IMG/VR virus record: IMGVR_UViG_3300037847_002388
Location: 1 to 51,030 of that record
Strand: one strand, 5' to 3'
Source: a virus
Length of the DNA stretch: 51,030 bases
The notes beneath the pieces were generated by a model, which searched no databases, was not told the origin of the DNA, and worked only from the letters and a program-made list of their open reading frames with translations. Positions within the stretch are counted from its first letter, which is position 1. The number at the start of each line of letters is the position of its first letter. Shown here piece by piece: positions 50,222-51,030 of this stretch. The position numbers and the translations under genes are program-made.

Positions 50222-51030
50222 TTACCATGATATTTACATTCATGGAGGGTGCGAGCCGAGAGAGTCACGGCCACATCAATCATTCCTTTGTCGTCTGGGA
50301 AGGGAATATCAACAGATTGTACTATGTAATCTTTTAAGGTAATTGTAATCTTATCAGTATCAGCAGTAGAGTTTTTGTCAAATGTTAGAACAATATCTCC
50401 TAGCGTAACTTCATCAGCACCTCTTAATTCATCAAAGATTAATCTATCAGTAACTTGAAGATTTAAACTGACTTCATATGTTCTTTGTGCAGGTTGATGT
50501 GCTGATACAATAGACCTATCATAATCACCGATGTATCTTTGTGGTGTAATATTATTATTTATTGTAAGAGTACCGCTTTTTACTCTAGCAAGGTTCTGTC
50601 CAAATGCTTTAACAGTTCCATCTGAAAACATGAATGGTAGATTATCTGCACTTAAATTATGGTTGAATAAACCAGAAGCAGTTCTTACTTTTCTCTTTGG
50701 AATATAGTTTTCATTACTATCATATCCTCTCCTAGTTACTGCATCAATAGTAGCCTTCAATTCTTGACCTTCTTCAAAATTCATTGTAAATGTATTTACT
50801 TGACATCCTGTAAATATACGAGAGAAAAGGTTTTCATCCAAAGCATCTTGGTAGTAGTCTGCATCAAGTACATTTCCTTTCTCATTAGTAAATTCTAATG
50901 CAAAAGATGGTAGTGTTGCTCCGTCTGCTTCTGTAAATGTATAATCTACTTTAGCAGAATTCCATTTTAGTAAAGAAGAGTCTGCCGTACCGAATGTTTT
51001 TGGTGGGCTTATTGTTCCTTCTTCTCTTCT
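50203..51030 (-). CDS. Major tail tube-like protein, start cut by the window end
   Basis: The frame is open from the window edge (51030) to TAA at 50203, giving 275 visible residues; an internal TTG at 50841 is not the true start. The core GCQVNTFTMNFEEGQELKAT, SGTLTINNNI, QRYIGDYDR, HQPAQRTYEVSLNLQVTD and a final IDVAVTLSARTL match the beta-sandwich of siphovirus tail tube proteins that polymerise into the tail shaft. Its place just upstream of the chaperone and tape measure genes fits. The N-terminal part lies beyond the window. Confidence 0.82.
   Translation of the reverse strand, partial: RREEGTISPPKTFGTADSSLLKWNSAKVDYTFTEADGATLPSFALEFTNEKGNVLDADYYQDALDENLFSRIFTGCQVNTFTMNFEEGQELKATIDAVTRRGYDSNENYIPKRKVRTASGLFNHNLSADNLPFMFSDGTVKAFGQNLARVKSGTLTINNNITPQRYIGDYDRSIVSAHQPAQRTYEVSLNLQVTDRLIFDELRGADEVTLGDIVLTFDKNSTADTDKITITLKDYIVQSVDIPFPDDKGMIDVAVTLSARTLHECKYHGKWIIIG

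Overview
The window looks like a large piece of a tailed archaeal virus of the magrovirus type, a group assigned to uncultured Marine Group II (Poseidoniales) Euryarchaeota. The evidence is archaeal information-processing genes (TFB, PCNA, RFC, B-family polymerase, PriS-type primase, ATP-dependent DNA ligase, XPF/ERCC4 nuclease, PC4-like and histone-fold proteins) beside a caudovirus tail module. The sequence is AT-rich. Genes are packed head to tail with ATGA, GTGA, TTGA or TAATG stop/start overlaps and GGAGG/GGTGA ribosome binding sites. No tRNA, integrase, capsid, portal or terminase gene was seen. The host and virus assignment is from memory of the gene set, not from a search.

Layout. Positions 1-29134 on the + strand hold about 57 early or replication genes. 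1-7.4 kb: small unknowns, glutaredoxin, a MoaD/ThiS/ubiquitin-like protein with a VGGQ end, B12-dependent ribonucleotide reductase. 7.4-11.8 kb: TFB, a ThiF/E1-like enzyme, two SANT/Myb-like proteins (one with a membrane anchor), a JAMM/MPN+ protease, a lipoprotein, a PC4-like protein, a histone-fold protein. 11.8-20.6 kb: DNA ligase, a second histone-fold protein, a LAGLIDADG-like protein, clamp loader, MazG, a candidate ssDNA-binding protein, a RadA/Sak4-like ATPase, PCNA. 20.6-29.1 kb: a DNA polymerase B split into two genes with two microgenes between them, a Cas4/RecB-like nuclease, a PriS-PriL fusion primase, an XPF nuclease, an AAA+ helicase, a DEDD exonuclease, zinc-ribbon and membrane micro-proteins.

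29135-29411 is a convergent junction with oligo-T tracts for both strands and an unexplained, strongly self-complementary element. 29412-51030 on the - strand is the tail module. In transcription order it holds: tail tube protein (cut by the window end), a small uncertain ORF, a tail assembly chaperone with a textbook -1 frameshift site, a tape measure gene broken by a frameshift, a baseplate-like protein, a LamG/repeat protein of 914 aa, a hub-like protein of 2274 aa, a small collar-like protein, a 2552-aa fiber, and a fiber chaperone.

The most interesting signal is a possible virus-encoded ubiquitin-like modification system: modifier (2099-2302), activating enzyme (8310-8897) and demodifying/processing protease (9931-10395). 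All three lie in the replication/transcription half rather than in the tail cluster. Other notable points are a clamp-binding network that includes a 23-residue peptide that is mostly a PIP box, two viral histone-fold proteins, the split polymerase, and the GGGAAAC frameshift site.
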